NCBI GenBank assembly: GCA_902797695.1
Contig: CADBTW010000043.1
Coordinates: forward strand, 1-47,149
Length of the DNA: 47,149 bases
DNA from: an uncultured Sutterellaceae bacterium
GTDB lineage: Bacteria; Pseudomonadota; Gammaproteobacteria; Burkholderiales; Burkholderiaceae_F
Direction: 5' to 3'
Below are positions 47,077 to 47,149 of this stretch, piece after piece; position 1 is the stretch's first letter, and each line of letters starts with the position of its first letter. The notes under the pieces were generated by a model. That model saw only the letters and a program-made list of their open reading frames with translations. It was not told the DNA's origin and made no database searches. A program made the position numbers and the translations under genes.

Positions 47077-47149
47077 TGGCGGGGGTGGTAGGACTCGAAC
47101 CTACGGATATCGGATTCAGAATCCGATGCCTTAACCAACTTGGCGACAC
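47077..47149 (-). tRNA. tRNA-Gln (anticodon CUG), 5' end beyond the window
   Basis: On the minus strand the anticodon stem TCGGA/TCCGA encloses loop TTCTGAA with anticodon CUG. The T arm GTAGG-TTCGAGT-CCTAC and the 3' acceptor CACCCCC-G-CCA with encoded CCA are complete. The window stops inside the 5' acceptor strand, about four bases short of the end. Confidence 0.93.

Overview
The window reads as the high-GC chromosome of a Gram-negative proteobacterium, most likely a betaproteobacterium of the Burkholderiales close to the Sutterellaceae. This is inferred from gene content and order, not from a search. The evidence is the order pyrG-kdsA-eno-ftsB, the rpsP-rimM-trmD-rplS operon, dapA with bamC, earP beside efp with arginine at EF-P position 32, menaquinone genes, and outer-membrane genes (BamC, KDO-8-P synthase, an RND/TolC tripartite pump). 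Chromosomal genes use mostly G or C at third codon positions. The first 4.7 kb is visibly less GC-rich.

Positions 1-4675 are the right part of an integrated satellite-type element that abuts the 3' end of a tRNA-Arg(CCU) gene. It carries an AlpA-type regulator, two unknown small proteins, a small ORF resembling Ash/Icd-type ORFs, and a large primase plus DUF927-type helicase protein. Between the regulator and the replication gene lies the most interesting feature of the window. It is a three-way-junction RNA (875-948) with a 16-bp closing stem and a C-UUCG-G hairpin. Its second hairpin and adjoining junction strand are complementary to two flanking copies of a target. The downstream copy covers the Shine-Dalgarno sequence of the gene translationally coupled to the replication gene. 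This is the logic of the P4 CI (seqA-seqB-seqC) and P1 C4 antisense-RNA immunity systems. An iteron-like, AT-rich possible origin and arm-type repeats lie between the replication gene and the tRNA. No integrase is in the window.

Positions 4756-30169 are core chromosome, mostly on the minus strand: an AI-2E family exporter, orn, rsgA, mutM with an FKBP isomerase, a DUF805 protein, dapA-bamC, a methyltransferase, an M50 protease, a PHP phosphoesterase, hslO behind a heat-shock-type promoter, pyrG-kdsA-eno-ftsB, a CDF-family protein lacking its metal ligands, argG, rpsP-rimM-trmD-rplS with a Nudix hydrolase, and a block of menaquinone genes (menE, menB, a MenI-like thioesterase) joined to etfAB. 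A nested long-range RNA structure ending in a T tract separates rpsP from rimM.

Positions 30170-47149 hold fhs with a long structured leader, uvrC-pgsA, the earP-efp translation-rescue pair, a nitroreductase-family protein, dapL (LL-diaminopimelate aminotransferase), and an efflux locus. In that locus an MFS transporter diverges from a TetR regulator that heads an RND adaptor-pump-channel operon, with a palindromic operator between them. The window ends inside a tRNA-Gln(CUG) gene. Intrinsic terminators punctuate most operon ends. No CRISPR array, rRNA or insertion sequence was seen.
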